From NCBI GenBank assembly GCA_017303935.1, contig JAFLBD010000003.1, positions 555,692-619,691 on the forward strand: a stretch of DNA of 64,000 bases. The letters run 5' to 3'. Of the stretch, positions 16,787 through 24,771 are shown one piece after another. Positions within the stretch are counted from its first letter, which is position 1. Every line of letters begins with the position of its first letter. This DNA is from Armatimonadota bacterium (GTDB lineage Bacteria > Armatimonadota > Fimbriimonadia > Fimbriimonadales > Fimbriimonadaceae). The notes below the pieces were generated by a model. That model was not told the origin of the DNA. It saw nothing but the letters and a program-made list of their open reading frames with translations, and did no database searches. A program made the position numbers and the translations under genes.

Positions 16787-17245
16787 TTAGCCTACAACGA
16801 CGGTTGGTTCGACAACGATATCGACCTTTCCGCGGACAGCGTTGGTGACGATGCAGTACGAATCGGCCTTGTGAGCCATCTCTTCGGCGAGCTTGACGGT
16901 GGCCTCATCGGCGCCAGCTTCGAGCGTGATGGTTGGTTTGATCACGACTTTGTTGAAGATGAAGGTGGCAGCATTGGGTTGTTCGACCATGCCGACAGCT
17001 TTGGTTTCGATGCTCTTGTAGGCGATCTTTCGTGCGCCAGCGACGATGCCAAAAGTGATCGAATAGCACGCAGCAATCGCGCTAGTCAGCAATTCCTCGG
17101 GGTTCGTGCCTGCTCCGGCACCACCAAATTCTGGCGGGACGCTCAGCTCGTTGACTTTGCCACTTCGATCGGCCGTGACTTGACCTGCTCCGTCGCGACC
17201 TCCGGACCAAACAACTGAAACGGGATATTCGTGAATGCTTGACAT
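16787..17245 (-). CDS. OsmC/Ohr-family peroxiredoxin
   Basis: This 152-residue protein of the OsmC/Ohr family would reduce organic hydroperoxides. The start MSSIHEYPVSVVWSGGRDGAG is chosen at ATG 17245. A longer frame to 17362 overlaps the tRNA and gives an unrelated N-terminus. The two redox Cys lie in the expected blocks: AIAACYSITF (about residue 60) and SYCIVTNAVRG (about 125). PEELLTSAIAAC is the family signature. It is the first gene of a leftward set with tpiA and the thioesterase, 18 bp before tpiA, and is divergent from tRNA-Cys. Confidence 0.9.
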   Translation of the reverse strand: MSSIHEYPVSVVWSGGRDGAGQVTADRSGKVNELSVPPEFGGAGAGTNPEELLTSAIAACYSITFGIVAGARKIAYKSIETKAVGMVEQPNAATFIFNKVVIKPTITLEAGADEATVKLAEEMAHKADSYCIVTNAVRGKVDIVVEPTVVVG

Positions 17246-17325
17246 ATCTGTTTGAAGTATACGAGTTCCCTGCCAGAACGTGCCATGCGATCTCTCTCCT
17301 TGTGCGGTACAATAGGGGCTCGTTT

Positions 17326-17401
17326 GGCGCCGTGCCCAAGTGGTTAAGGGGAAGGTCTGCAAAACCTTTATCCAGCGGTTCGAATCCGCTCGGCGCCTCC
17401 A
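17326..17401 (+). tRNA. tRNA-Cys (anticodon GCA)
   Basis: All arms fold: acceptor GGCGCCG (17326-17332) with CGGCGCC (17391-17397), a CCC/GGG D-stem, anticodon stem AAGGT/ACCTT with loop CTGCAAA giving anticodon GCA, and T-arm AGCGG-TTCGAAT-CCGCT. The discriminator base is T (U73), as expected for tRNA-Cys, and CCA is encoded at 17399-17401. Confidence 0.97.
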
Positions 17402-17418
17402 ACAATTTCAAATACAAC

Positions 17419-17456
17419 TGTGCCCCGGTTCCAAGTTAGAACCGGGGCACATTTTT
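17419..17456 (+). terminator. Terminator after tRNA-Cys
   Basis: TGTGCCCCGGTTC and GAACCGGGGCACA form a 13-bp perfect stem with a 7-base loop followed by TTTTT. It also lies just beyond the stop of the leftward epsI-like gene and may insulate both. Confidence 0.95.
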
Positions 17457-17472
17457 GTTTTAGAGGGGCTTC

Positions 17473-18144
17473 TTATAGAAAACCGTTGCTCTGCCGATTG
17501 GCTTCATCGAGATACTCTGCGATGAACTTTTTCAGCTTGGCTTTTTGCTCTTGATCGGACAACTGTTGATTCTCGAAGTAAGGAATGAATCGGTAGAACA
17601 CGCCGTCAAGCTTGTCTCCGAGCGTCATTTCTTCCATCAAGTAGGCCAGTTTCAATCGGTTCGGATTAGCATAGAATCCGCCAGGACCCTTGTAAAGATA
17701 GGCTGCCATCTGACGCCGAGTCTTTTCATTCTGCATCGAAACGATCGTCACCGGAATGTCGCCGCGTGTCTCAGTTTTCACGACGTCCGCTTCGCGCTTT
17801 TCGATAAGCCATTTCTGGGCCGAAAAGCAGATGTTCGGATCATGGAAACTGTCTTTCGACCGGCTCGCGATAACAACCGCGTCGTACATATCCCCGTCGA
17901 GATTCCATTGCCGCGCCACGATCCCCAACGGGGCGAGCACGTCATAGGTCATCTTGTCCATTCGGTAAGTTGCCCGGCCATCTCGTTGATCGTACAACTT
18001 GCCACTCACATTCTCAGGAGTGATCTCTTCCAGCTGTGCTTCGCTGATACCGGCACGGTTTGGCTTTGGCATCAGGTTGATGACCGCTGCCAGGAATACC
18101 ATGACTCCGCAGAAGATATAGATTCGTTGGTTTAGTCTTCCCAT
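17473..18144 (-). CDS. EpsI-like exosortase-associated protein (DUF3485)
   Basis: This 223-residue protein from ATG 18144 has one N-terminal membrane helix (IYIFCGVMVFLAAVINLMP) and an extracytoplasmic domain. The block DSFHDPNICFSAQKWLIEKRE, with a His and a Cys in the H-x-P-x-x-C pattern, is typical of the EpsI/DUF3485 domain found next to or fused with exosortases. In exopolysaccharide loci EpsI accompanies exosortase-dependent surface assembly; its chemistry is unknown. Its start overlaps the exosortase gene by 13 bp, so the two are made together. It ends near the tRNA terminator hairpin. Confidence 0.85.
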   Translation of the reverse strand: MGRLNQRIYIFCGVMVFLAAVINLMPKPNRAGISEAQLEEITPENVSGKLYDQRDGRATYRMDKMTYDVLAPLGIVARQWNLDGDMYDAVVIASRSKDSFHDPNICFSAQKWLIEKREADVVKTETRGDIPVTIVSMQNEKTRRQMAAYLYKGPGGFYANPNRLKLAYLMEEMTLGDKLDGVFYRFIPYFENQQLSDQEQKAKLKKFIAEYLDEANRQSNGFL

Positions 18145-19040
18145 CCAAGTAACCTCATGAGTTTGAAAAGTAAGAAGAAGCAAATCAGAAGGGTGATATA
18201 GCCGCTGTAATCATGGAACTGGTGGCCGGCTTCGGCGCCATATTGATTCCCTACGACTCCGATCAAGGCGATTCGCAATCCGTTGATGAACAAGCAAAGC
18301 GGCATGATCGCGATCAGCATGATCATGTTGCCCCACCACTTCAATCCGCCGATCATGATGAAGAACGTTGTGAACGCACTCACCGCGATCAGGAGCTTCA
18401 ATCCAGAGCATGGAACCCCGACGTCGAGCGTAAACGCTGGCAAGTGGATCGTCGTCGCATCAACCTTTAATGGGTCGAACTGGAACGCTTTGAGCAATCC
18501 GTAGGACACGTCGGTCGAAATCTGCTGTAACGGGTTGGTGTAAGTGTCGATGATGTTCGACCAGATTGGCAAAGCGAACAGCAACAGGAACATCGGCAAG
18601 GCGAGAATCCTTAGCCACCGCCAACCGCCGATCAAAAGCGTCCCACCGAGCAGCGTGATCACCAACGCGAACGACTGAATCTGAATCTGTTCAATACGAA
18701 CCCCTGCAAAAAGCACCCAACCGGTGACAAGAAGGACCGGAATCCCAAACCAAGAGCCCTTGGCCGGCACATCCTTGATCTTGTCCCAGTTCTTGTAGAC
18801 GACGTAGCCCGACATAAACGGAATCAACGCGCCGTGTGAGTAGTATCCATCTCCTTCAAACCAGAGATGAGGCAGGCGACTAAACAGCGAAAAGAACGCT
18901 AAACAAAGTGCGCCGAAGATCGCCAGACCAGGAATAAACCCGGGCGACTTGATGATTGCTTGTGCGTCAAAACCAGGAATCCCGGGTCGCTTAGACTCGG
19001 GTGAGGGGTTTGCGCCAGGTTCAACTACCGCTTCAGACAT
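18132..19040 (-). CDS. Exosortase (PEP-CTERM transpeptidase/protease)
   Basis: Exosortases are multi-pass membrane cysteine proteases that cleave PEP-CTERM tails. The 302-residue protein has about eight membrane helices. The three catalytic landmarks are in order: Cys in GVPCSGLKLL, Arg in INGLRIALIGVVGN and His in HQFHDYSGY. The loop RLPHLWFEGDGYYSHGALIPF between the first two helices is also typical. ATG 19040 is chosen because GGAGGTG lies just upstream. It overlaps the EpsI-like gene. It probably processes the PEP-CTERM proteins at 14344, 30213, 45026, 50711, 51597 and 63340, all in this window. It is divergent from ugd. Confidence 0.95.
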   Translation of the reverse strand: MSEAVVEPGANPSPESKRPGIPGFDAQAIIKSPGFIPGLAIFGALCLAFFSLFSRLPHLWFEGDGYYSHGALIPFMSGYVVYKNWDKIKDVPAKGSWFGIPVLLVTGWVLFAGVRIEQIQIQSFALVITLLGGTLLIGGWRWLRILALPMFLLLFALPIWSNIIDTYTNPLQQISTDVSYGLLKAFQFDPLKVDATTIHLPAFTLDVGVPCSGLKLLIAVSAFTTFFIMIGGLKWWGNMIMLIAIMPLCLFINGLRIALIGVVGNQYGAEAGHQFHDYSGYITLLICFFLLFKLMRLLGWED

Positions 19041-19136
19041 AGGCACCTCCAGAAAAAATTAACATCGTTGTTCATTAGAATCTTCGGCAAGTTCTGCACC
19101 AATCAACGACATAAACATGAAAAATCATTCCCGATT

Positions 19137-19165
19137 TTGTAAAGATTCAGGCATTTTTTCATAAT
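19137..19165 (+). promoter_or_regulatory. Putative promoter upstream of ugd
   Basis: TTGTAA (19137-19142) and CATAAT (19160-19165) are separated by 17 bp, in an AT-rich stretch of the divergent gap. The box TTTGAACCT lies downstream at 19188-19196. Confidence 0.5.
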
Positions 19166-19232
19166 ATTCGTTCTTTAGATATCTGGCTTTGAACCTAAAT
19201 TCCCGATACAAATACGAGGGTACCTTTTAGGA

Positions 19233-20525
19233 ATGAAGATTGCAGTGATTGGGACAGGATACGTTGGGCTGGTGACGGGCGTTGTGCTAGCCGACCTCGG
19301 GAACGAGGTCATTTGTGTGGATAACAATCCTGAGAAGGTAGCCATGCTCAAACGCGGTGAGTCACCGATCTACGAACCTGGAATCGAAGATGTCCTCACA
19401 AGGAATCTCGAGAACGGACGCCTCCAAATCTCTGGCTCAGTCACCGAAGCGACGAAGCAGAGCGATATCGTTTTCATCGCTGTTGGCACCCCACCAAGCG
19501 CCGACGGCACCCCGGACATCACCGCTGTTCGCGCCGCGGCAAAGGATATCGCTGCTGGAATCAACAAATACACTGTAGTAGTCAACAAGTCCACCGTTCC
19601 TGTCGGAAGCGGTGAATTGGTACGAAATATCCTCATCGAAAACGGCGCAAATCCAGAGCTTTTTGACGTCGTCAGCAACCCAGAATTTCTTCGCGAGGGA
19701 TCAGCGCTGTGGGACACACACAACCCAGACCGCATCATCATCGGTGCAACCAAGCAAGAGCCTGCTCTCAAACTTGCCGAGCTTTATGCTCCGCTAGAAA
19801 AGCCTGTCCTGATCACTGATCTTGCCAGTGCAGAATTGATCAAGTACGGGAGCAACTGCTTCCTCGCACTCAAAATCAGTTTCATCAACGCTATCAGCCG
19901 AATCTGCGAAGGATGCGGCGCGAATGTGAGCGACGTTGCAAAGGGGATTGGTTTGGACTCTCGGATTGGGTCGCAATTCCTCGGCGCGGGCCTAGGATGG
20001 GGCGGTAGCTGCCTGCCTAAGGACACTGCCGGAATGATCAAAGTTGCCGAGCATTTTGGATACGACTTTGGGCTGCTGAAGGAAGTAGTTGCGATCAACA
20101 ACACGCAGACCACGCACTTCATGGACCGAGTCGAATCCAAGATTGGTGGGTTTGCAGGAAAGACCATTACGCTGCTTGGACTGGCATTCAAGCCGAACAC
20201 CGACGATATTCGCGATGCCAAAAGCCTCGTCATGATCGATCACATCTTGGCGCGCGGTGGATCTGTCCGTGCGTACGATCCGGTTGCAGCGGAGAACGTA
20301 AAGCGGATTCGCAACGACATCACCTTTGCCACTGATGCCTATGATGCGGCTTCTGGCGCCGATGTCTGTATCTTGGTTACGGAATGGAATGAGTTCAAGC
20401 AGCTCAACTTTGCCAAGCTCGGAGAAGGCATGAATTCGAAAGTACTCTTCGACGGTCGCCGACTTTACAATCGCGAACAACTCGCGAAGCACGGCTTCGA
20501 GTACTTCACAATTGGCCAAGCTTAG
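19233..20525 (+). CDS. ugd: UDP-glucose 6-dehydrogenase
   Basis: Ugd oxidises UDP-glucose twice with NAD+ to UDP-glucuronate, a precursor of acidic exopolysaccharides. The 430-residue protein has the N-terminal dinucleotide motif GTGYVGLVTG, the linker EGSALWDTHNPDRIIIG, the long central helix LKISFINAIS, the catalytic Cys in GWGGSCLPKDT (about residue 263) and the C-terminal UDP-binding domain with GLAFKPNTDDIRDA. All conserved positions are kept. It is divergent from the exosortase gene and convergent with a glycosyltransferase gene (4-bp overlap), so this is a small exopolysaccharide and surface cluster. Confidence 0.97.
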   Translation: MKIAVIGTGYVGLVTGVVLADLGNEVICVDNNPEKVAMLKRGESPIYEPGIEDVLTRNLENGRLQISGSVTEATKQSDIVFIAVGTPPSADGTPDITAVRAAAKDIAAGINKYTVVVNKSTVPVGSGELVRNILIENGANPELFDVVSNPEFLREGSALWDTHNPDRIIIGATKQEPALKLAELYAPLEKPVLITDLASAELIKYGSNCFLALKISFINAISRICEGCGANVSDVAKGIGLDSRIGSQFLGAGLGWGGSCLPKDTAGMIKVAEHFGYDFGLLKEVVAINNTQTTHFMDRVESKIGGFAGKTITLLGLAFKPNTDDIRDAKSLVMIDHILARGGSVRAYDPVAAENVKRIRNDITFATDAYDAASGADVCILVTEWNEFKQLNFAKLGEGMNSKVLFDGRRLYNREQLAKHGFEYFTIGQA

Positions 20526-21403
20526 TGCTTGCGCGAATTGAGTACCGTCAGAGCGTAAAGTTTCCAAACCCGAGGGTCGGCTAGGCTCACGTCGCCCCAT
20601 TTCAGGTTCGACCAAAACTCTTTTGGTCCAGCAAGAAGCGCGTTGCGAAGAGCGACCGTTCGCTTGATGGACTGGATGTGCTTCGGTTCAAGAAATGGAC
20701 ATGAATTCGAGATCCCGTCGATGATCGATTGTTGCCAACTCGTGGTTCTCGAAAGCCCGCCCTCAGTCAGGTGATATCGCGTGCAACATTCTTCGATGTG
20801 ATAGCCTTGGCCCGCAAAATACGCACACCGGATCAGGAAATCGATATCTTGTAAGCCCTTGAGTTCCGGATTGAAACCGCCCACTTTTTCCCAAGCTTCG
20901 CGAGTTGCGCTGATGCCAGAACCTGAGCTCCAGTTCTTGTGCTCCACCATATCTTCCCAACTCCGCCAGCCACTCGGACCAGCTCCATTGAGTCCGCGAA
21001 GCTCACCATTGGCCCGAATTCGACGTGATGGATCGATGACAAATGGCGGCTCGAATTGTCGATAGGCTTCAAAATGGGCTTCAATTTTTCTTGGCTTCCA
21101 TTCGTCATCAGCGTCGACAAGGAAGATGATGTTGCCGGTGGTCTTCTGAAAGGCGGCATTTCGAGCGACGGCGCCCGTCGATTTTGGGATTTCGACCGCG
21201 ATGGCACCCAGGCTTTGTGCGATTTCGGCAGTGGAATCCGTACAGCCGTCACACCCAACTACAATTTCTAAAGGCTGAATGGTTTGCGCCTTGATGCTAT
21301 CGATGGTTCGGCGGATAGTCTCGGCAGCATTGTGCGCAGGAATAACCACAGAGGCTTGAAGATCCCTGTGTTTCCGCTCAACAATTCCGTTTAACTCCAC
21401 CAT
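20522..21403 (-). CDS. Family 2 glycosyltransferase
   Basis: This 293-residue GT2 enzyme would transfer a sugar from a nucleotide-sugar donor. The GT-A core shows ASVVIPAHNAAETIRRTI at the start, GCDGCTDSTAEIA, the metal-binding block IFLVDADDEWKPRK (D-x-D type) near residue 95 and the acceptor loop GLQDIDFLIRCAYFAG near 190. No membrane helix is visible, so it acts at the cytoplasmic face. The acceptor is unknown; the convergent ugd suggests exopolysaccharide or glycan synthesis. GTG 21406 and ATG 21403 are adjacent starts; ATG is chosen. Confidence 0.92.
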   Translation of the reverse strand: MVELNGIVERKHRDLQASVVIPAHNAAETIRRTIDSIKAQTIQPLEIVVGCDGCTDSTAEIAQSLGAIAVEIPKSTGAVARNAAFQKTTGNIIFLVDADDEWKPRKIEAHFEAYRQFEPPFVIDPSRRIRANGELRGLNGAGPSGWRSWEDMVEHKNWSSGSGISATREAWEKVGGFNPELKGLQDIDFLIRCAYFAGQGYHIEECCTRYHLTEGGLSRTTSWQQSIIDGISNSCPFLEPKHIQSIKRTVALRNALLAGPKEFWSNLKWGDVSLADPRVWKLYALTVLNSRKH

Positions 21404-21550
21404 CACGCATTCTCAACGCAAACGCAACGCGCCACAAAACAGCGCTATAAAACTAGTGTTGCCTAAGTAGAGACACTACTGATGCACTAGAGTTCACCAA
21501 TCTAGCAATAAATACATCAGACTCTAACAGAGTTACCTGGGACCAACGAT

Positions 21551-21578
21551 TTGAACCTGGTACCCTTCTTGGTATTCA
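21551..21578 (+). promoter_or_regulatory. Putative promoter or ECF-like site before trxB
   Basis: TTGAAC (21551-21556) and TATTCA (21573-21578) are 16 bp apart, and the -10-like box is 3 bp from the trxB ATG with no ribosome binding site. The -35 part belongs to the TTTGAACCT box repeated upstream of other genes. Confidence 0.35.
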
Positions 21579-21581
21579 ATC

Positions 21582-22529
21582 ATGAGCGAGACCATCCACA
21601 ACGTCATCATCATCGGTTCTGGCCCCGCCGGCTACACTGCCGCTCTTTATACCTCGCGTGCGAGCCTCGACCCTGTAGTTTTTGCTGGGGTCCAACCCGG
21701 CGGTCAGTTGATGATCACCACCGAAGTTGAAAACTATCCTGGGTTCCCGGATGGAGTCATGGGGCCGGAGCTAATGGAGCTGTTCCAGAAGCAGGCGGAG
21801 AAATTCGGAGCGGTGGTCCGCCACGAGCACGTGACAAAAGTCGACTTCTCGTCACGACCCTTCAAAGTGTATGTCGGCGATCAAGTTCACCTCGGCTCTA
21901 CGGTTATTATCTCAACCGGTGCAGCAGCCAAATGGCTCGGTTTGGAAAGCGAAGTCACTTTTGGCGGATTTGGAGTCTCAGCCTGCGCGACATGTGACGG
22001 TTTCTTCTTCCGAAACAAGCGCGTGATCGTCGTTGGTGGAGGCGACACCGCAATGGAGGAGGCGAATTATCTGACCCGCCATTGCGAAAAGGTTTATCTC
22101 GTACATCGCCGCGACAGCTTCCGCGCCAGCAAGATCATGCAGGATCGCGTCCTCGCCAATCCGAAAGTGGAAGTCATTTACAACTCTGCGATCGAGGAAA
22201 TCCTAGGCCAAATGGAGCCGTTCAAAAAGGTCACCGGAGTTCGACTTGTGGCGACTGACACCGGCGAAAAAACCGAAATGCCGATCGATGGTGTTTTTAT
22301 CGCGATTGGTCACAAGCCAAATTCCGAGCTGTTCAACGGCATTTTGGACATGGATGAGACCGGATATCTTTTGCCACTCCCGGGCACGCAAACGAAGACC
22401 AAGATTCTTGGTGTCTTCATCGCGGGAGATGTTGCTGACAGTCAGTATCGTCAAGCGGTGAGCGCGGCAGGAACTGGATGCATGGCGGCGATTGATGCCG
22501 AACGATTCCTCGAAAGCGAAGGTCACTAA
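21582..22529 (+). CDS. trxB: Thioredoxin-disulfide reductase
   Basis: TrxB reduces thioredoxin with NADPH through FAD and a CxxC pair. The 315-residue length is normal. Visible are the FAD motif GSGPAGYTAALY (about residue 12), the redox centre ACATCDGFFF (about 138), the NADPH motif GGGDTAMEEA (about 156), HRRDSFRA for the 2'-phosphate of NADPH, and the C-terminal FAD block FIAGDVADSQYRQAVSAAGTG. No Shine-Dalgarno sequence precedes the ATG, so it may be read from a leaderless transcript. It is followed 12 bp later by a secreted protein gene. Confidence 0.97.
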   Translation: MSETIHNVIIIGSGPAGYTAALYTSRASLDPVVFAGVQPGGQLMITTEVENYPGFPDGVMGPELMELFQKQAEKFGAVVRHEHVTKVDFSSRPFKVYVGDQVHLGSTVIISTGAAAKWLGLESEVTFGGFGVSACATCDGFFFRNKRVIVVGGGDTAMEEANYLTRHCEKVYLVHRRDSFRASKIMQDRVLANPKVEVIYNSAIEEILGQMEPFKKVTGVRLVATDTGEKTEMPIDGVFIAIGHKPNSELFNGILDMDETGYLLPLPGTQTKTKILGVFIAGDVADSQYRQAVSAAGTGCMAAIDAERFLESEGH

Positions 22530-22541
22530 ATTTAGAAAGCG

Positions 22542-23630
22542 ATGATCGGAACGGCACTGCTATTGGCAACTCTTGCGATTCAACCGCAAGATTCGCCCGA
22601 ACGCGTCAAATTTGAGCCCTGGACATTTAGCGCCCCTGGATCGACCGGTGAGGAATTCCTCATCCAAGTGCCAGAAGAAAAAATGGACCAGCCCAAAATT
22701 TCGCCAAAGAATAAGTGGCAGTTCAACTGGATCTTCCCAGGTATGGCCAAAGTGCCCGCCGCACCAGAAATTTACACCCTCCGTTTTCGAACCTACGTCC
22801 AAGACCGTAGCATGGCCGATGACGTTGGCCCGATCGTCACCCGAATGTTGCTCCAATTGTGGGGATACAACGTCCGCATTCTCAAGCTAGAACACAGCGA
22901 GCGGTATTTCCGGCAACTGGTCGATGTGTACCTCTGCACGGAAGGAAAGGCTGGCGGCGAACAACTTTTCGGCGAAGACCCGACGAATGTAGATGCCCAA
23001 GGTAGACCTCGAAAATCCAACCAAATATACATCTATAAGCTCGAAACTTTCAAAAATCCATTAGAGCGAGCACGAGAAGTCGCACACGAATACGGCCACG
23101 CAGCCCTCCCAGCGATCGGGGGTTACAAAACACCTGAGTATTGGGCGAATGGAAACTTGGGCGAGATGATCTATCTCACTTGGATGCGGAACGAGTTACT
23201 TTCTCAGCGCATGCTGACTATTGATACGCTCGGAGCTAAGGTGAACGAACTCGATCAATACGTCGCAACCAAGGTCGATCCACTGATGGTAAAAGCTGCG
23301 CAGACGCAACCTTCGGCATCGGTGCTTGGGAAAGATATGAACGCTTTCTTGGGGCTTGCGAGCTTTGTACACCAATGCTTCCCTGCCCGTGTGTTTTATC
23401 GATCGCTGCTGCTCTGCGGAACCAACGGCTCCGAATACGGCACAGCGGTCAAGGAAGCTGCTGAAGAACTTCCGGAACTCACTATCAAGGTTCCAAACTC
23501 ACTCAAAGGCAAACCGATCTGGGTGCCGATCAATTCTGGCAAGATCAAAGGCTACACGCCAATCAAAAAGGTGGCAGGCTGGGCCCAAATCAAACCTAAC
23601 AGCGCAACCGTCACGATCCTGAATCCATAA
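22542..23630 (+). CDS. Secreted protein with HExxH zinc-protease-like motif
   Basis: The family is not recognised. The 362-residue protein starts with a short hydrophobic signal (MIGTALLLATLAIQ) and has no other membrane segment. Near residue 181 is AREVAHEYGHAALPAIGGYKTPEYW: HEYGH fits the HExxH zinc-binding motif, and Glu residues 13 and 22 positions after the second His could be the third ligand of a gluzincin. The flanking sequence resembles domesticated metalloprotease folds in which activity is not proven. It could be a periplasmic peptidase or only a structural relative. It follows trxB by 12 bp and ends at a terminator, so the two form an operon. Confidence 0.6.
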   Translation: MIGTALLLATLAIQPQDSPERVKFEPWTFSAPGSTGEEFLIQVPEEKMDQPKISPKNKWQFNWIFPGMAKVPAAPEIYTLRFRTYVQDRSMADDVGPIVTRMLLQLWGYNVRILKLEHSERYFRQLVDVYLCTEGKAGGEQLFGEDPTNVDAQGRPRKSNQIYIYKLETFKNPLERAREVAHEYGHAALPAIGGYKTPEYWANGNLGEMIYLTWMRNELLSQRMLTIDTLGAKVNELDQYVATKVDPLMVKAAQTQPSASVLGKDMNAFLGLASFVHQCFPARVFYRSLLLCGTNGSEYGTAVKEAAEELPELTIKVPNSLKGKPIWVPINSGKIKGYTPIKKVAGWAQIKPNSATVTILNP

Positions 23631-23660
23631 ACCTAACACGATTTCTTAGGTTTTTGAGTT
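23629..23660 (+). terminator. Terminator after the trxB operon
   Basis: AAACCTAA (23629-23636) and TTAGGTTT (23646-23653) form an 8-bp perfect stem that overlaps the stop codon, followed by TTGAGTTTTTG. The T run is interrupted, so strength is moderate. Confidence 0.7.
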
Positions 23661-23681
23661 TTTGACTCTAAGGAGAGTCCC

Positions 23682-23780
23682 ATGACTGCCGATAACAATA
23701 CTGATAGCCCATATCAGAGGCTAAATCGAGGCAAACGTTGTCGGACATCCTGTCACAAGCAGAAATTGAAGCACTATTAA
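23682..23780 (+). CDS. Possible leader ORF overlapping the fliM start
   Basis: This 32-codon frame starts with ATG after an excellent AAGGAG (23670-23675, 6-bp spacing) and ends with TAA at 23778, inside fliM in the other frame. The peptide (MTADNNTDSPYQRLNRGKR...) has no recognisable function. fliM itself starts with TTG 56 bp downstream with GAGG in front. The leader might couple or limit fliM translation, or it may be a chance frame. A base error joining this frame to fliM is also possible but not needed. Confidence 0.35.
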   Translation: MTADNNTDSPYQRLNRGKRCRTSCHKQKLKHY

Positions 23781-24769
23781 ACTCCTTGCAAGAGGAGCAG
23801 TCGGTCACGGCTACAGATCCGGCCGTGCCAGTTGCTGGCAACAACTTGTCTTCCATCTCGGCGCAATCCGCAAAGCGGCACAACAAGCCGTCGATTGCGT
23901 ACGAAGTTTATGATTTCCGCCGTCCAGATAAGTTCAGCAAGGAACAGCTTCGGACCCTGCAGATGTTGCACGAGACCTTTGCTCGTCATGCAGCAACTGG
24001 CTTGAGCGCTTACCTGCGGTCTCCGGTCCAGATTGACCTGATCAGCTTGGAACAAGTCCCGTACGAAGACTATCTGCGAGGCATCAACCAATCCGTCTTC
24101 ACCGTGATGAGCCTTCCACCGCTCACCGGTCAAGCAGTGCTGGAAGTCGAATTCAATCTGGTCTTCTCAATGATCGACCGGTTGCTCGGTGGACCAGGTC
24201 GCGCAATCAATCGAGCGGTTTTGACCGACATCGAGCGCCCGTTGGTGAAGCAGATGATTGAGCGATTCTTCGCCGCCCTCAAAACGGCATGGGAAGGAAT
24301 CGTCATCGTCAATCCCGGCATCGAGCAGATCGAAACCACCAGCCAGTTTGTACAAATCGCACCACCTAACGACGTGGTGGTCACCATTCTTTTCGAAGTC
24401 AAAATCGGCTCGATGCGTGGAGCAATGTCGATTTGTGTTCCGTACCTGGTGCTCAAGCCAATTACTACAAAGCTCAGCGCTCAAAAGTGGTTTGTGAGCA
24501 ATCAGCGCAAGCACAGCAACACACATCGCCAAGCTCTTAGCTGGCAAGTGAAGCAAGCTGAAGTCGAATGCTGCGTTCTCCTAGGCAAAACGAAAGTCAA
24601 TATCCGTGATTTCTTAGGACTCAAGGAAGGCGACGTGATCAAATTACCGGCAGACCGCCGCGACGACCTCCAACTCCTGGTTAGCCAGCAGCCCAAATTT
24701 GCGGGCCGAGCGGGCCTGGATGGCAAGAAGGTCATTTTTACAGTTTCCGATTCAATCAAAGACGAATAA
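23738..24769 (+). CDS. fliM: Flagellar motor switch protein FliM
   Basis: FliM is part of the C-ring and binds CheY-P at its N-terminus. The 343-residue protein begins with SDILSQAEIEALLNSL, the conserved CheY-binding segment, followed by a linker, the CheC-like middle domain (about 50-240, with GIN at about 110) and the C-terminal SpoA domain (about 250-330, CCVLLGKTKVNIRDFLGLKEGDVIKL). The start is TTG at 23738 with GAGG six bases upstream; no ATG or GTG upstream is in frame before a stop. It is the first flagellar gene of the operon, and fliN follows after 2 bp. Confidence 0.95.
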   Translation: MSDILSQAEIEALLNSLQEEQSVTATDPAVPVAGNNLSSISAQSAKRHNKPSIAYEVYDFRRPDKFSKEQLRTLQMLHETFARHAATGLSAYLRSPVQIDLISLEQVPYEDYLRGINQSVFTVMSLPPLTGQAVLEVEFNLVFSMIDRLLGGPGRAINRAVLTDIERPLVKQMIERFFAALKTAWEGIVIVNPGIEQIETTSQFVQIAPPNDVVVTILFEVKIGSMRGAMSICVPYLVLKPITTKLSAQKWFVSNQRKHSNTHRQALSWQVKQAEVECCVLLGKTKVNIRDFLGLKEGDVIKLPADRRDDLQLLVSQQPKFAGRAGLDGKKVIFTVSDSIKDE

Positions 24770-24771
24770 CC

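Noticed and set aside
17245..17362. Longer N-terminus of the OsmC protein
   Set aside because: The extension overlaps the tRNA-Cys gene and has no similarity to OsmC proteins.
23682..24769. fliM frameshift or pseudogene because of the upstream frame
   Set aside because: The TTG start gives exactly the conserved FliM N-terminus with its own GAGG, so no frameshift is needed.
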